DNA from: Brevundimonas sp. UBA5713
Lineage (GTDB): Bacteria; Pseudomonadota; Alphaproteobacteria; Caulobacterales; Caulobacteraceae
Reading direction: 5' to 3'
DNA: 64,000 nt
Assembly: GCF_002419815.1 (NCBI RefSeq)
Contig: NZ_DIGV01000019.1
Location: 17,036 to 81,035 of the forward strand
Shown here: piece after piece, positions 9,333-17,184 of the stretch
Layout of the letters: each line of letters opens with the position of its first letter
Position numbering within the stretch: position 1 is the stretch's first letter
Notes under the pieces: generated by a model
Seen by the model: the letters and a program-made list of their open reading frames with translations, nothing else
Databases searched by the model: none
What the model was told of the DNA's origin: nothing
Translations under genes and position numbers: made by a program

Positions 9333-9626
9333 ATGAGTGGATTTGATCCGGCCATGGTGGCGATCTCGGCCATGGCCTTGAGTGTGGCAGCGGTTCTGTT
9401 GCTGACGGTGTTCTCGTCGCGACTGAGCCCCGGCGTGCGTGCCGGACTGCAGAAGGTATTGGGGGTCGGCTATCCGCTGGCCGTCGGCGTGTGTTTTGCG
9501 GCCCTGTCGTATCGCGCCTATCAGGAAGGAAACGACACCTCGATGTACGGCTTTGCCGTGGGCGGTGCGGCCATGGTGTTTCTGGCCATCCGGTCCCAGC
9601 GCCGCCGTCAGGCAGGCAAGAACTGA
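9333..9626 (+). CDS. small membrane protein inside the pnt operon (97 aa)
   Basis: I do not recognise this family. The protein has three hydrophobic stretches (MVAISAMALSVAAVLLLTVF, VGYPLAVGVCFAALSYRAY, YGFAVGGAAMVFLAI) and a basic tail RSQRRRQAGKN, so a three-helix inner-membrane protein is likely. The ATG at 9333 follows GAAGGA in the end of pntAB, and its stop overlaps the next start as TGATG. The tight spacing suggests translational coupling within the transhydrogenase operon, but no link to the enzyme is shown. Confidence 0.75.
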   Translation: MSGFDPAMVAISAMALSVAAVLLLTVFSSRLSPGVRAGLQKVLGVGYPLAVGVCFAALSYRAYQEGNDTSMYGFAVGGAAMVFLAIRSQRRRQAGKN

Positions 9627-9910
9627 TGACCATCGCTGGCGAACCCTGGGCCCTGATCTTGGCCCGCCTGATGGTTCTCTACGGCTTTGGCCTGTGGGGG
9701 TGGGGCTGGTTCAAGGCAAGATCCCCCATCATCCGTCAGCGTTTTCACGACTGCGGCACGATGATCGTCATATCGGCGACACTGGCGATGTATTTCTTGC
9801 GTGACAGAGAACTCAATTTTCTGGATTGGGTAATCGTCATGCTTGGCCCGCTGTTCATCGTCGCTGCCCTGTGGCGACTGTCCCGCACCCAGCCGCACAT
9901 CAAGTCATAA
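9626..9910 (+). CDS. small membrane protein inside the pnt operon (94 aa)
   Basis: An unrecognised 94-residue protein starting at an ATG that overlaps the previous stop by one base. It has hydrophobic segments LILARLMVLYGFGLWGWGWF, MIVISATLAMYFL and WVIVMLGPLFIVAALWRL, separated by charged turns (KARSPIIRQRFHDC, RDRELNF). Three membrane helices are likely. With the preceding gene it forms a coupled pair between pntAB and pntB. Confidence 0.72.
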   Translation: MTIAGEPWALILARLMVLYGFGLWGWGWFKARSPIIRQRFHDCGTMIVISATLAMYFLRDRELNFLDWVIVMLGPLFIVAALWRLSRTQPHIKS

Positions 9911-9932
9911 AAACTCAGTCGAGTATCCGAGA

Positions 9933-10301
9933 ATGAAGACCTTTGTTTCGACCGCCGCCCTGATCCTGAGCCTGACCGCTGCTGGTGCCGTTTCGGCCCA
10001 GCCGAAGGAAGTGGCCGGTGACCTGAAGGGCGGTCTGGATTGGGCCGTGGCTGCGCCGCAGGGCGCATCGTGGACCCTGGATTGCCGCTTCCGTCCGGTC
10101 ACCCTGCGCGGCGTGTATCAAAACCGCATGCAGGTTTCGGGCACCGGCCCGCAACGCGGCAATCTGCCGACCGATAACGGCAGCTGCACCCTGACCAAGA
10201 CCGGCGGTGACGGCAACGTCGGCGTCGCCCTGGTCAAGGACGGCAAGCCCACCGCCGCAGGCAGCACGGGTGCTGCACCGGCGGTCATCAACGTCTTTTA
10301 A
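9933..10301 (+). CDS. secreted protein of unknown function inside the pnt operon (122 aa)
   Basis: The start MKTFVSTAALILSLTAAGAV and the AQ at 22-23 form a clear Sec signal peptide. The mature part of about 100 residues contains two cysteines (LDCRFRPVTL, NGSCTLTK) that could form a disulfide, and a Gly/Ala-rich C-terminus. Family unknown. It begins 22 bases after the preceding membrane protein gene and 23 bases before pntB, so it is probably cotranscribed, although an exported protein has no obvious part in a transhydrogenase. Confidence 0.7.
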   Translation: MKTFVSTAALILSLTAAGAVSAQPKEVAGDLKGGLDWAVAAPQGASWTLDCRFRPVTLRGVYQNRMQVSGTGPQRGNLPTDNGSCTLTKTGGDGNVGVALVKDGKPTAAGSTGAAPAVINVF

Positions 10302-10324
10302 GGCAACTCCATGAGGGGGAGGGG

Positions 10325-11743
10325 ATGAAGGCATCACTTGCGGCTTTGGCCTATCTGGCGGCGGGGGTGTTGTTCATCCTCTCCCTTCGTGGCCTCTCCA
10401 GCCCTGAAACCAGCCGACGCGGCAATCTGCTTGGCATGGTGGGTATGGCGCTGGCAGTCGGCGTCACCCTCTTCCTCATGGGTTCCCAAGGCCTGTTGGA
10501 CCCGCTGACACTGGGTCTGATGGCTGCGGGTGTGGTGGTGGGCGGCGGGGCAGGCGCCGTGATCGCCAATCGCGTGCCGATGACGGCCATGCCGCAGCTG
10601 GTGGCGGCGTTTCACTCTCTGGTCGGTCTGGCGGCCTGTCTGGTCGCTGTGGGTGCGGTCTATGCGCCCGAAGCTTTCAACATCCAGACTGTGGCGGGCG
10701 GTATCAAGACCCTGTCTCTGGTCGAACTCAGCCTCGGCGTGGCCATCGGGGCCATTACCTTTACCGGCTCGGTTATCGCCTTCGCCAAGTTGAACGGCAA
10801 TATGAGCGGTGCGCCGATTCTGTTGCCCTCGCGCCATCTGATCAATCTGGCGCTGGCGGCGGCGCTGGTATTCCTGATCGGCATATTGATCGGCACGGGG
10901 GGCACGGCAGTCTGGGCTTTTTGGGCGGTGTTCGGCATCAGTCTGATTTTGGGCGTCACCCTGATCATCCCTATTGGCGGGGCCGACATGCCGGTGGTGG
11001 TGTCCATGCTGAACTCCTACTCCGGCTGGGCCGCAGCGGCGCTGGGCTTTACGCTGGAGAACATCGCCCTGATCATCACGGGCGCTCTGGTCGGTTCCTC
11101 GGGTGCGATCCTCAGCTACATCATGTGCAAGGGGATGAACCGCAGCTTCATCAGCGTCATCCTCGGCGGATTTGGTGCGGATGCGTCCGCTGCCTCTGGA
11201 GATGGCCGCGTGAAGACGCGCCCCGTCAAACAGGGCAGTGCCGACGACGCCGCCTTCATTATGAAGAATGCCTCCAAGGTCATCATCGTGCCGGGCTATG
11301 GCATGGCGGTTGCGCAGGCCCAGCATGCCCTTCGCGAAATGGCCGACAAGCTGAAGGAAGAGGGTGTGGAGGTGAAATACGCCATCCACCCCGTGGCCGG
11401 ACGTATGCCGGGCCACATGAATGTGCTGCTGGCCGAGGCCAATGTGCCGTACGATGAGGTGTTTGAGCTGGAAGACATCAACTCCGAGTTCGCCTCTGCC
11501 GATGTGGCCTTTGTCATCGGGGCCAATGATGTGACCAACCCTGCCGCCAAGACCGATCCCCAAAGCCCGATCTTCGGCATGCCTATCCTCGATGTCGATA
11601 AGGCGGGCACGGTGCTGTTCGTCAAACGCGGCATGGCGGCGGGTTATGCGGGCGTCGAGAACGAGCTGTTCTTCCGCGACAACACCATGATGCTGTTCGC
11701 CGACGCCAAGAAGATGGTCGAGGGTATCGTCAAAGGTCTTTAG
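10325..11743 (+). CDS. pntB: proton-translocating NAD(P) transhydrogenase, subunit beta
   Basis: This 472-residue subunit has about nine transmembrane helices, then the NADP(H)-binding domain III from about residue 290. The domain III signature is VIIVPGYGMAVAQAQHALRE followed by HPVAGRMPGHMNVLLAEA and IGANDVTNPAA. The membrane part includes the conserved SAVIAFAKLNG-like and GGADMPVVVSMLNSYSGWAA segments. It is preceded by GAGGGGGAGGGG as ribosome-binding site. It completes the enzyme that uses the proton gradient to make NADPH from NADH. Confidence 0.96.
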   Translation: MKASLAALAYLAAGVLFILSLRGLSSPETSRRGNLLGMVGMALAVGVTLFLMGSQGLLDPLTLGLMAAGVVVGGGAGAVIANRVPMTAMPQLVAAFHSLVGLAACLVAVGAVYAPEAFNIQTVAGGIKTLSLVELSLGVAIGAITFTGSVIAFAKLNGNMSGAPILLPSRHLINLALAAALVFLIGILIGTGGTAVWAFWAVFGISLILGVTLIIPIGGADMPVVVSMLNSYSGWAAAALGFTLENIALIITGALVGSSGAILSYIMCKGMNRSFISVILGGFGADASAASGDGRVKTRPVKQGSADDAAFIMKNASKVIIVPGYGMAVAQAQHALREMADKLKEEGVEVKYAIHPVAGRMPGHMNVLLAEANVPYDEVFELEDINSEFASADVAFVIGANDVTNPAAKTDPQSPIFGMPILDVDKAGTVLFVKRGMAAGYAGVENELFFRDNTMMLFADAKKMVEGIVKGL

Positions 11744-11782
11744 GTGCCGAGAACCGGCGGCACGGGCGGGCGTTTGGCCTGT

Positions 11783-12211
11783 ATGAGCGCTCGCCTGTCT
11801 GTCCCTCGCCATCCGGTCTGGCTGTTTGCCGTTACGGTGCTGGCCGCCTGTTCGGCCATGGTGCCGGTGCATGTTGCCAGAACGCTGGCGCAGCCCGTGG
11901 CCACCTTTGGCCTGAGCGCCGAGCAGCCGGAACGGGCCTGCGTCGAGCACCTCGGCGTATCGCGCAGTCATGACCAGCCCATCTGGTCCCTCGACGCCAA
12001 ACGCGGGTGCCGCACGGTGCGGCAACTGGCCTATGGCGAGGTACCGGATGGCTTTGTGCAATCGGGACAGGCCGCGCCTTTACAAGCGGATCAGACCTAT
12101 CTGGTCAGGGCGTCGGGGCGTTCGAAATCCGCGCTATCGGCCGTGCCGTGGACTTGGGCAGGGTATTATCGCTTCGAAAACGGGCAGTGGAAGGCTGTGG
12201 TCCAGCCATAA
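11783..12211 (+). CDS. putative lipoprotein or exported protein downstream of pntB
   Basis: A 142-residue protein from ATG 11783; a GTG directly after the pntB stop (11744) would add 13 residues. The N-terminal hydrophobic stretch VWLFAVTVLAACSAM contains a lipobox-like LAAC, so lipid attachment is possible. The mature part has cysteines in RACVEHLGV and KRGCRTVRQ. No family is recognised. It appears to be the last gene of the transhydrogenase transcript. Confidence 0.62.
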   Translation: MSARLSVPRHPVWLFAVTVLAACSAMVPVHVARTLAQPVATFGLSAEQPERACVEHLGVSRSHDQPIWSLDAKRGCRTVRQLAYGEVPDGFVQSGQAAPLQADQTYLVRASGRSKSALSAVPWTWAGYYRFENGQWKAVVQP

Positions 12212-12294
12212 GGCCGCGCCCTCGGTGCGGCTTGGCACCGCATAGCGGATCATCTTATAGCTGAGCTTGAGACACCGCACGGGTAACGCGATCC

Positions 12295-12672
12295 ATGAGC
12301 GACGGCGACGACGATTTCACGGCCGACGAGGTTGCGATGAACCTTGGCCTCGCGCCGCATCCGGCGGGCGGTTTCTATCGCATTTTGCCGGGGCAGGAGG
12401 CGGATGCAGAAAAGATCGCCTCCTATCGTTTGATCTGCGCCGATCAGGACCCGCAGTGGGTGCCTATGGACGGCGAGGAAATGTGGACGGCCTATATGGG
12501 TGCGCCGCTGGTTCTGGAAATCGCGACCGGAGGACCGGTTATGCGCGAGGCCTCAAAGGCAGGAGACGGTCACTGGATGACGGCTCCGTCGGGGGCTTGG
12601 GTGCGGCTGGTGCCGCAGGGGCCCTGGACGCTGGCGGGGCGGATCGCGAAGCCGGATCCGCTCGTCCACTAA
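12295..12672 (+). CDS. cupin_5 (DUF985)-like protein
   Basis: A 125-residue protein. The segment NLGLAPHPAGGFYRILPG matches the HPEGGYYRE hallmark of the DUF985/cupin_5 family, and GAWVRLVPQGPWTLAGRIA matches its C-terminal strands. The usual His-rich middle part is weakly kept: the canonical arginine-glutamate after FYR is replaced by isoleucine-leucine. The protein may therefore have lost metal or sugar-nucleotide binding. It stands alone, converging with the small gene at 12701. Confidence 0.6.
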   Translation: MSDGDDDFTADEVAMNLGLAPHPAGGFYRILPGQEADAEKIASYRLICADQDPQWVPMDGEEMWTAYMGAPLVLEIATGGPVMREASKAGDGHWMTAPSGAWVRLVPQGPWTLAGRIAKPDPLVH

Positions 12673-12700
12673 AGCCCCTGCGAAGCGGGACCGCTGGCCA

Positions 12701-12973
12701 TCAGGCGGCCAGGGCCGCTGCACTGCGGAACTCGTCCCACATGGCATCTTCTTCGGAATAATGACCCATGGGGGCGCAGATCACGTCCACGACCTGTTCT
12801 TCCTGACGGTCCCAGATGACGGCCAGATCCGCCTCGGTCTCGCACGGCACGATCAGATAGCGATCGGCAAACGACTTGCGCTCGAACGGACGCAGGGTCG
12901 GTGCGGCGGCGTAGGGGCTTTGGGCAGCGCGATCCATCTGGGCTTTGGCGGTGCGGGCGAACGAGAAGGCCAT
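12701..12973 (-). CDS. conserved hypothetical protein (90 aa)
   Basis: From ATG 12973, preceded by GCAGGAG about ten bases upstream, this encodes a 90-residue soluble acidic protein starting MAFSFARTAKAQMDRAAQ. It includes RYLIVPCETEADLAVIWD and GHYSEEDAMWDEF. No domain recognised. It is divergent from the WYL regulator across a 99-base space, so that regulator could control it; this is inference from position. Confidence 0.65.
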   Translation of the reverse strand: MAFSFARTAKAQMDRAAQSPYAAAPTLRPFERKSFADRYLIVPCETEADLAVIWDRQEEQVVDVICAPMGHYSEEDAMWDEFRSAAALAA

Positions 12974-13072
12974 TTGTGAAAAACTCCTGCTGGGAGGCGT
13001 CTGCCTCTTGCTGACAGGATGGTTATGCGACAGCATTGCGTCAGATACGGACGCACCTCTGTGGAGAGTTTC

Positions 13073-14050
13073 ATGCGGCACGATAAGGCGGCGATGGTCA
13101 TCGATCTGGCGCGCGGGATGGCGGCCAGCGCCGAGGGCCTGACCATCAACGACATGGCCGGCCAGTTGGGCGTGGGGCGCCGTACCGCAGAGCGTATGCG
13201 CGATGCGGTCCTGATGCTGTTTCCGCAGGCCGAGGAAATCAGCGACCCGCCGACCAAGCGTTGGCGCATCCGTGGCGGCCTGTCGGCGTTCGAGCAGGCC
13301 CCGACGGCGACGGAGATGCTGGAGCTGACCAAGGCGGCAGCCGCCCTGCACGCGGCGGGCGACCCTTCACGGGCGGCGGCGCTGGAAAGCCTTGAGCGCA
13401 AGATCAAGGCAGCCATGCGCTCGACCACGCTGAACCGGATGGCCCCCGATCTGGAGGCTCTGGTGCGCGCCGAAACGATCGCCGTGCAGGCCGGCCCGCG
13501 TCCCGGTGCCGATGAAACGGTGCTGACCACCATCCGCAATGCCATCCTGTCGGAAAGCCCGCTGAACTTTATCTATTCGCGACCGGGAGCGGATGCGCGC
13601 ACCCGCACCGTCACGCCGTGCGGGCTGATGTTCGGACGGGCCAACTATCTGGTGGCCTATGATCCGGCCAGCGAGCGCATCCAGACCTTCCGTCTGGACC
13701 GTATGAGCAGCGTCATGACGGGCGAGGGGATGGCCCGTCCGCCCGCCGATTTCGATCTGGCCGCCTTCGCCACCCAGTCGTTCGGCATCTATCAGGACCA
13801 GATCGAGGATGTGGTCCTGCGGATCGCGCCGGAGGCGGCGCAGGAAGCGCGAGGCTGGCGCTGGCACCCGACGCAGTCACTGGAGGATCAGGCCGACGGC
13901 TCTGTCATCGTGCGTTTCCGCGCCTCGGGCATGCGCGAACTGGCGTGGCACCTGTTCAGCTGGAGCGGTACCGCCACTATCGTCCAGCCCGAACGGCTGA
14001 AACAGGTCATGGCCGAGGAGCTGGAAAAGGCGCGACATACCATCGCCTGA
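13073..14050 (+). CDS. WYL-domain transcriptional regulator
   Basis: A 325-residue regulator: an N-terminal winged helix-turn-helix (TINDMAGQLGVGRRTAERMRD, about residues 26-46), a linker region, a WYL domain and a C-terminal WCX-like domain ending ERLKQVMAEELEKARHTIA. I chose ATG 13073 because GGAGAG lies four bases before it; further in-frame starts upstream lack a binding site. WYL proteins respond to ligands such as ssDNA or nucleotides in other bacteria; the ligand here is unknown. The neighbour on the opposite strand is the small 12701 gene. Confidence 0.85.
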   Translation: MRHDKAAMVIDLARGMAASAEGLTINDMAGQLGVGRRTAERMRDAVLMLFPQAEEISDPPTKRWRIRGGLSAFEQAPTATEMLELTKAAAALHAAGDPSRAAALESLERKIKAAMRSTTLNRMAPDLEALVRAETIAVQAGPRPGADETVLTTIRNAILSESPLNFIYSRPGADARTRTVTPCGLMFGRANYLVAYDPASERIQTFRLDRMSSVMTGEGMARPPADFDLAAFATQSFGIYQDQIEDVVLRIAPEAAQEARGWRWHPTQSLEDQADGSVIVRFRASGMRELAWHLFSWSGTATIVQPERLKQVMAEELEKARHTIA

Positions 14051-14132
14051 AAGGAACCCGCATCGTGCCTTGCTGATTTGTAAGCTGACAACGGGGGCGG
14101 CATCCGGTGACGGTGTCGGTGACGGTTTTAAC

Positions 14133-15587
14133 ATGAGGTGGCCTTTGAACATTCGCTCCGGACGGGCGGCGGCTGCGGCTTCGGTCGCGGCTTTGATGAC
14201 GGCCCTGATTACGGCCTGTGCGCCCCTGCCGCCGATTGAGCGTGGCGGGCCGCCTGCGGCCAGCGCCAGTGTGCTGCGTCAGGGCGAGACCCTTCATCTG
14301 CAATACAGTCTGGACCGCGATGCCGCCGTCTGGGCCTTCTATGACTCGGCCCTGATGAGCGAGGTGCGCGAGCCGTGGCGTCCGCGCCAATGGCGGGTGC
14401 TGACCCCCGGCGTCGTGCTGGATCGGGCAGGACACTACGACATTTTACGCAGCGATGACGGCGGTCCGGTGCCGCGCACGGTGGATATCCAGATCACGCC
14501 CCGCGCGGTGGATCTGGAGGCGGAATACCCGACGCTTAAATTCTCCAACGGTGCGGTGGCACTGCCCACGCGGCAGATGACGGTCTTTCCGATGGACAGT
14601 GCGGACGAGGTGGCGGCCCTGCCGTCAGACCTGAATGGTGTGGACCTGCCCACTGGCCCGACGCGCGTGCACTGGCGTGATGAAGCGGGGCCACTGCTGT
14701 ATGCGGCGGTGCGCCGCCCAGAACTGATTACCCAGTTCGAGCGCTCCTATGTGCTGCTGGGCGATGCCGACGTGACTAGCGGAGACGGTCTGACGGCGGT
14801 TATCGATCCGGCCCTGCCCCAATGGATGGCGAGCGCGCTGGCCACTGCTGCGCCCGCAACGGGACAATGGTATCGGCAGCGACTGGGGCCAGCGAATGCC
14901 GAGGCGGAAAATCCGGTGCTGATGGCGGCATGGAACGGCCCGACCCGACGCATGACCAGTATGAGTGGCAGCGTCTTGCCTGGACTGATCGTCATGAATT
15001 TCGAAGGTTCGGGCATCACAGAGCCAAATGATGAAATCCGCGAGCGTTCATTGTGGTTCATCGCGCATGAAGCTGCCCACTTCTGGCTGGGCCAGACGGT
15101 GCGTTACGAGTTCGCCCGCGATGCGTGGATCACCGAGGGCGGGGCCGATATGATGGCGGTGCGAGCACTGAAGGCGCGCGATCCGGCCTATGACGAAACG
15201 GCCGAACTCCAGACCGAGATCGATGACTGTGTTAAATATGCCCGTCAGCCCATCGCCACTGCGGGCGAGCGTGGCGAGCACCGCGCCTATTATGCCTGCG
15301 GGGCCGTGTTCGCCATGGCCGCAGAGGCGGCTGAGCGCAGGCGCACAGGCGGCGACTTCATCGACTTTATTCGCCCGCTAATCGACGCCAACCGCCGTGA
15401 CGGTGTGCTGACGGTGCAAGAGTGGATGGCCCACTTTGCCGCGCGCGGAGGTCGCCCCGAGGTGGCCAGCCTGCTGCTGGACATGATCAATCGGGGTGCC
15501 ACCGATCCGCAGGCTGCTGTCATGGCGGTGCTGTCCGACTGGCCAACCCGCCGAGTCGGTGATCGCGTCATCCTCGGCCAGGCTTAG
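14133..15587 (+). CDS. M1-like zinc metallopeptidase lipoprotein
   Basis: This 484-residue protein starts MRWPLNIRSG and has a signal with lipobox ITAC, so it is probably anchored in the envelope. It carries HEAAH at residues 312-316 and a glutamate at 335 in TEGGADMMAV, giving the HEXXH-x18-E spacing of gluzincins such as M1 aminopeptidases. The rest does not align by eye with known M1 enzymes, and the N-terminal 280 residues look like beta-rich domains. Its TAG stop overlaps the stop of the opposing ScfR-type regulator by four bases. Confidence 0.72.
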   Translation: MRWPLNIRSGRAAAAASVAALMTALITACAPLPPIERGGPPAASASVLRQGETLHLQYSLDRDAAVWAFYDSALMSEVREPWRPRQWRVLTPGVVLDRAGHYDILRSDDGGPVPRTVDIQITPRAVDLEAEYPTLKFSNGAVALPTRQMTVFPMDSADEVAALPSDLNGVDLPTGPTRVHWRDEAGPLLYAAVRRPELITQFERSYVLLGDADVTSGDGLTAVIDPALPQWMASALATAAPATGQWYRQRLGPANAEAENPVLMAAWNGPTRRMTSMSGSVLPGLIVMNFEGSGITEPNDEIRERSLWFIAHEAAHFWLGQTVRYEFARDAWITEGGADMMAVRALKARDPAYDETAELQTEIDDCVKYARQPIATAGERGEHRAYYACGAVFAMAAEAAERRRTGGDFIDFIRPLIDANRRDGVLTVQEWMAHFAARGGRPEVASLLLDMINRGATDPQAAVMAVLSDWPTRRVGDRVILGQA

Positions 15588-17029
15588 GCCTGCGCAAACG
15601 GGTAGGGGCTCAGCGACTTTGCCCAGTCGTCGACGGCCAGCGGGCGGTCGATAGGCGCAGCCGCGCGCTCGGCGCACGGATGGCGGTGGCACAGTCGACA
15701 GGCAGGACCGATAGGCGTGACGTCGGGATGGTTCAGGTCCAGTCCCTGGGCATAGATCAGGCGGTGGGCGTGTTGCAGTTCACAACCCATGCCGATGGCG
15801 AGGTCTTGGGCATCGCCAAAGCCGTCGCGGCCCTGACGCTCGACCGTGCGGGCAAAGGTGAACCAGCGGCCACCGGGCTTGCCGTCCTGTCCCGGCGTTT
15901 CGATGATCTGGGTGATGATGCGCCCCGGTGTGCGGAACGCCGAGTGCAGCCGCCAGCGCGGGCAGGCCCCGCCAAAGCGCGAGAAGGGAAATGCGCCGGT
16001 CGCATAGCGTTTGGAGATGTTGCCCGCTTGATCCACCCGCATCAGGAAGAAGGGCACGCCACGGGCCGAGGGCCGCGACAGGGTCGTCAGGCGGTGGGCC
16101 ACCTGTTCATAGGAGACGCCAAATCTTGCGGCCAACCGGTTGAGGTCATAGCGGCTTTCTTCGGCGGCGCGGTGGAACGCGCCATAGGGCATCAGGATGG
16201 CGGCGGCCAAGGTGTTGGTCAGGGCCACCTTCAACAGATTGCGCGTGGCCGCATCAGGGGCACCCGCGTCATCGGCCATGGCATTCAGCGCGCTGCCGTG
16301 TTCGGACAGGGCCAGTTGATAGGCGACGGCAAAGGCGCGCGATGACGGGCCGAGGCTCTCACTGAGCAACAGGCGACGGCGGTGCAGATCAAAACGCCGC
16401 GTCCATTCCACCATCACATCGGCGGGCACGGTGCGCACCGTCAGTCCATGGGTGACAGCCAATCGGTGGCGGGCGGTGACTTCAAACCCTTCGGCGTGGG
16501 GCGGGCGGTCCTGCGACAGCTGGTGGGCCAAAGCCTCGCCCATCTGGTCCAGATCGGGGAAGTGGTTGCCGCGCGATTGCACATATTCACGCACCCAGTC
16601 GGCAGGCGCGGCATCGTCCAGACCATCGCCCTGTTCGGCGGCCGCGCGGGCGCGTGCGCGCTGGTCATCGAACGCCTGATACAGGCGCAACAGGGCCTCG
16701 GCGACAGCAGGGGCTTCCTCTACCACCTGCATCAGCTCGTGGCGCGGTGCCGACACGCCTTTGAAGACGGGATCGGCCAGGATTTCGTTCAGTCGCGCCT
16801 CATCGATGGCACCCGCCTGATTGAGGGTGCGCAGGTCAACGTCATAGGTCTCTGCCAGTCTGAGCAGCAGTTGCGCCGAGACGGGGCGTTGGTTGCGCTC
16901 GATGTGGTTCAGATAGGACGGCGACACGCCAAGGTCTTCGGCCATAGCCGTCTGGGTCAGGCCCAGATCGCGGCGCAGCCGTTTCAGACGCGCCCCGAGA
17001 AAGAGTTTGCGGTCGGCATTGTCCTGCAT
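15584..17029 (-). CDS. ScfR/RamB-type XRE regulator (short-chain fatty acyl responsive family)
   Basis: A 481-residue protein. It has an HTH_3 domain at residues about 10-65 (GLTQTAMAEDLGVSPSYLNHIE), an ImmA/IrrE-like region around residues 190-310 (AVAYQLALSEHGSALNAM, RFGVSYEQVAHRLTTL), and a C-terminal domain ending in a cysteine cluster CRLCHRHPC that may bind metal. This architecture is that of ScfR and RamB, which control glyoxylate and propionyl-CoA metabolism and respond to acyl-CoA. It is divergent from aceA, with repeated palindromic sites between them, which supports direct regulation of isocitrate lyase. Confidence 0.88.
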   Translation of the reverse strand: MQDNADRKLFLGARLKRLRRDLGLTQTAMAEDLGVSPSYLNHIERNQRPVSAQLLLRLAETYDVDLRTLNQAGAIDEARLNEILADPVFKGVSAPRHELMQVVEEAPAVAEALLRLYQAFDDQRARARAAAEQGDGLDDAAPADWVREYVQSRGNHFPDLDQMGEALAHQLSQDRPPHAEGFEVTARHRLAVTHGLTVRTVPADVMVEWTRRFDLHRRRLLLSESLGPSSRAFAVAYQLALSEHGSALNAMADDAGAPDAATRNLLKVALTNTLAAAILMPYGAFHRAAEESRYDLNRLAARFGVSYEQVAHRLTTLSRPSARGVPFFLMRVDQAGNISKRYATGAFPFSRFGGACPRWRLHSAFRTPGRIITQIIETPGQDGKPGGRWFTFARTVERQGRDGFGDAQDLAIGMGCELQHAHRLIYAQGLDLNHPDVTPIGPACRLCHRHPCAERAAAPIDRPLAVDDWAKSLSPYPFAQA

Positions 17030-17040
17030 GTCTCTGTTAG

Positions 17041-17095
17041 GTCATATTGTGACTAACTTCGTCAAGTCATATTCTGACTAAGTGACTTTAAAGTC
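17041..17095. promoter_or_regulatory. operator-like repeat array between the ScfR-type regulator and aceA
   Basis: Two near-identical 16-mers, GTCATATTGTGACTAA at 17041 and GTCATATTCTGACTAA at 17066, lie 25 bases apart. Each holds the inverted arms GTCA-N5-TGAC. A perfect 12-bp palindrome GACTTTAAAGTC follows at 17084-17095. All lie in the 155-base divergent intergenic region. They are likely binding sites for the adjacent regulator and could serve both autoregulation and aceA control; the binding protein is inferred. Confidence 0.65.
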
Positions 17096-17184
17096 GGCTG
17101 TCGGCCTGTGTCTTTTGTGACTGGGGTGTGTTCTTTGACCTGTGAGGCGGTTGTGACCGCGCCAACGCAGAAAACGAGAACGCC

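Noticed and set aside
10334..12061. A 575-codon open frame on the minus strand across pntB
   Set aside because: It mirrors pntB, whose family signatures are clear on the plus strand. Long antisense frames are common in this GC-rich coding DNA, and the translation is His/Gln/Arg-rich without domain patterns.
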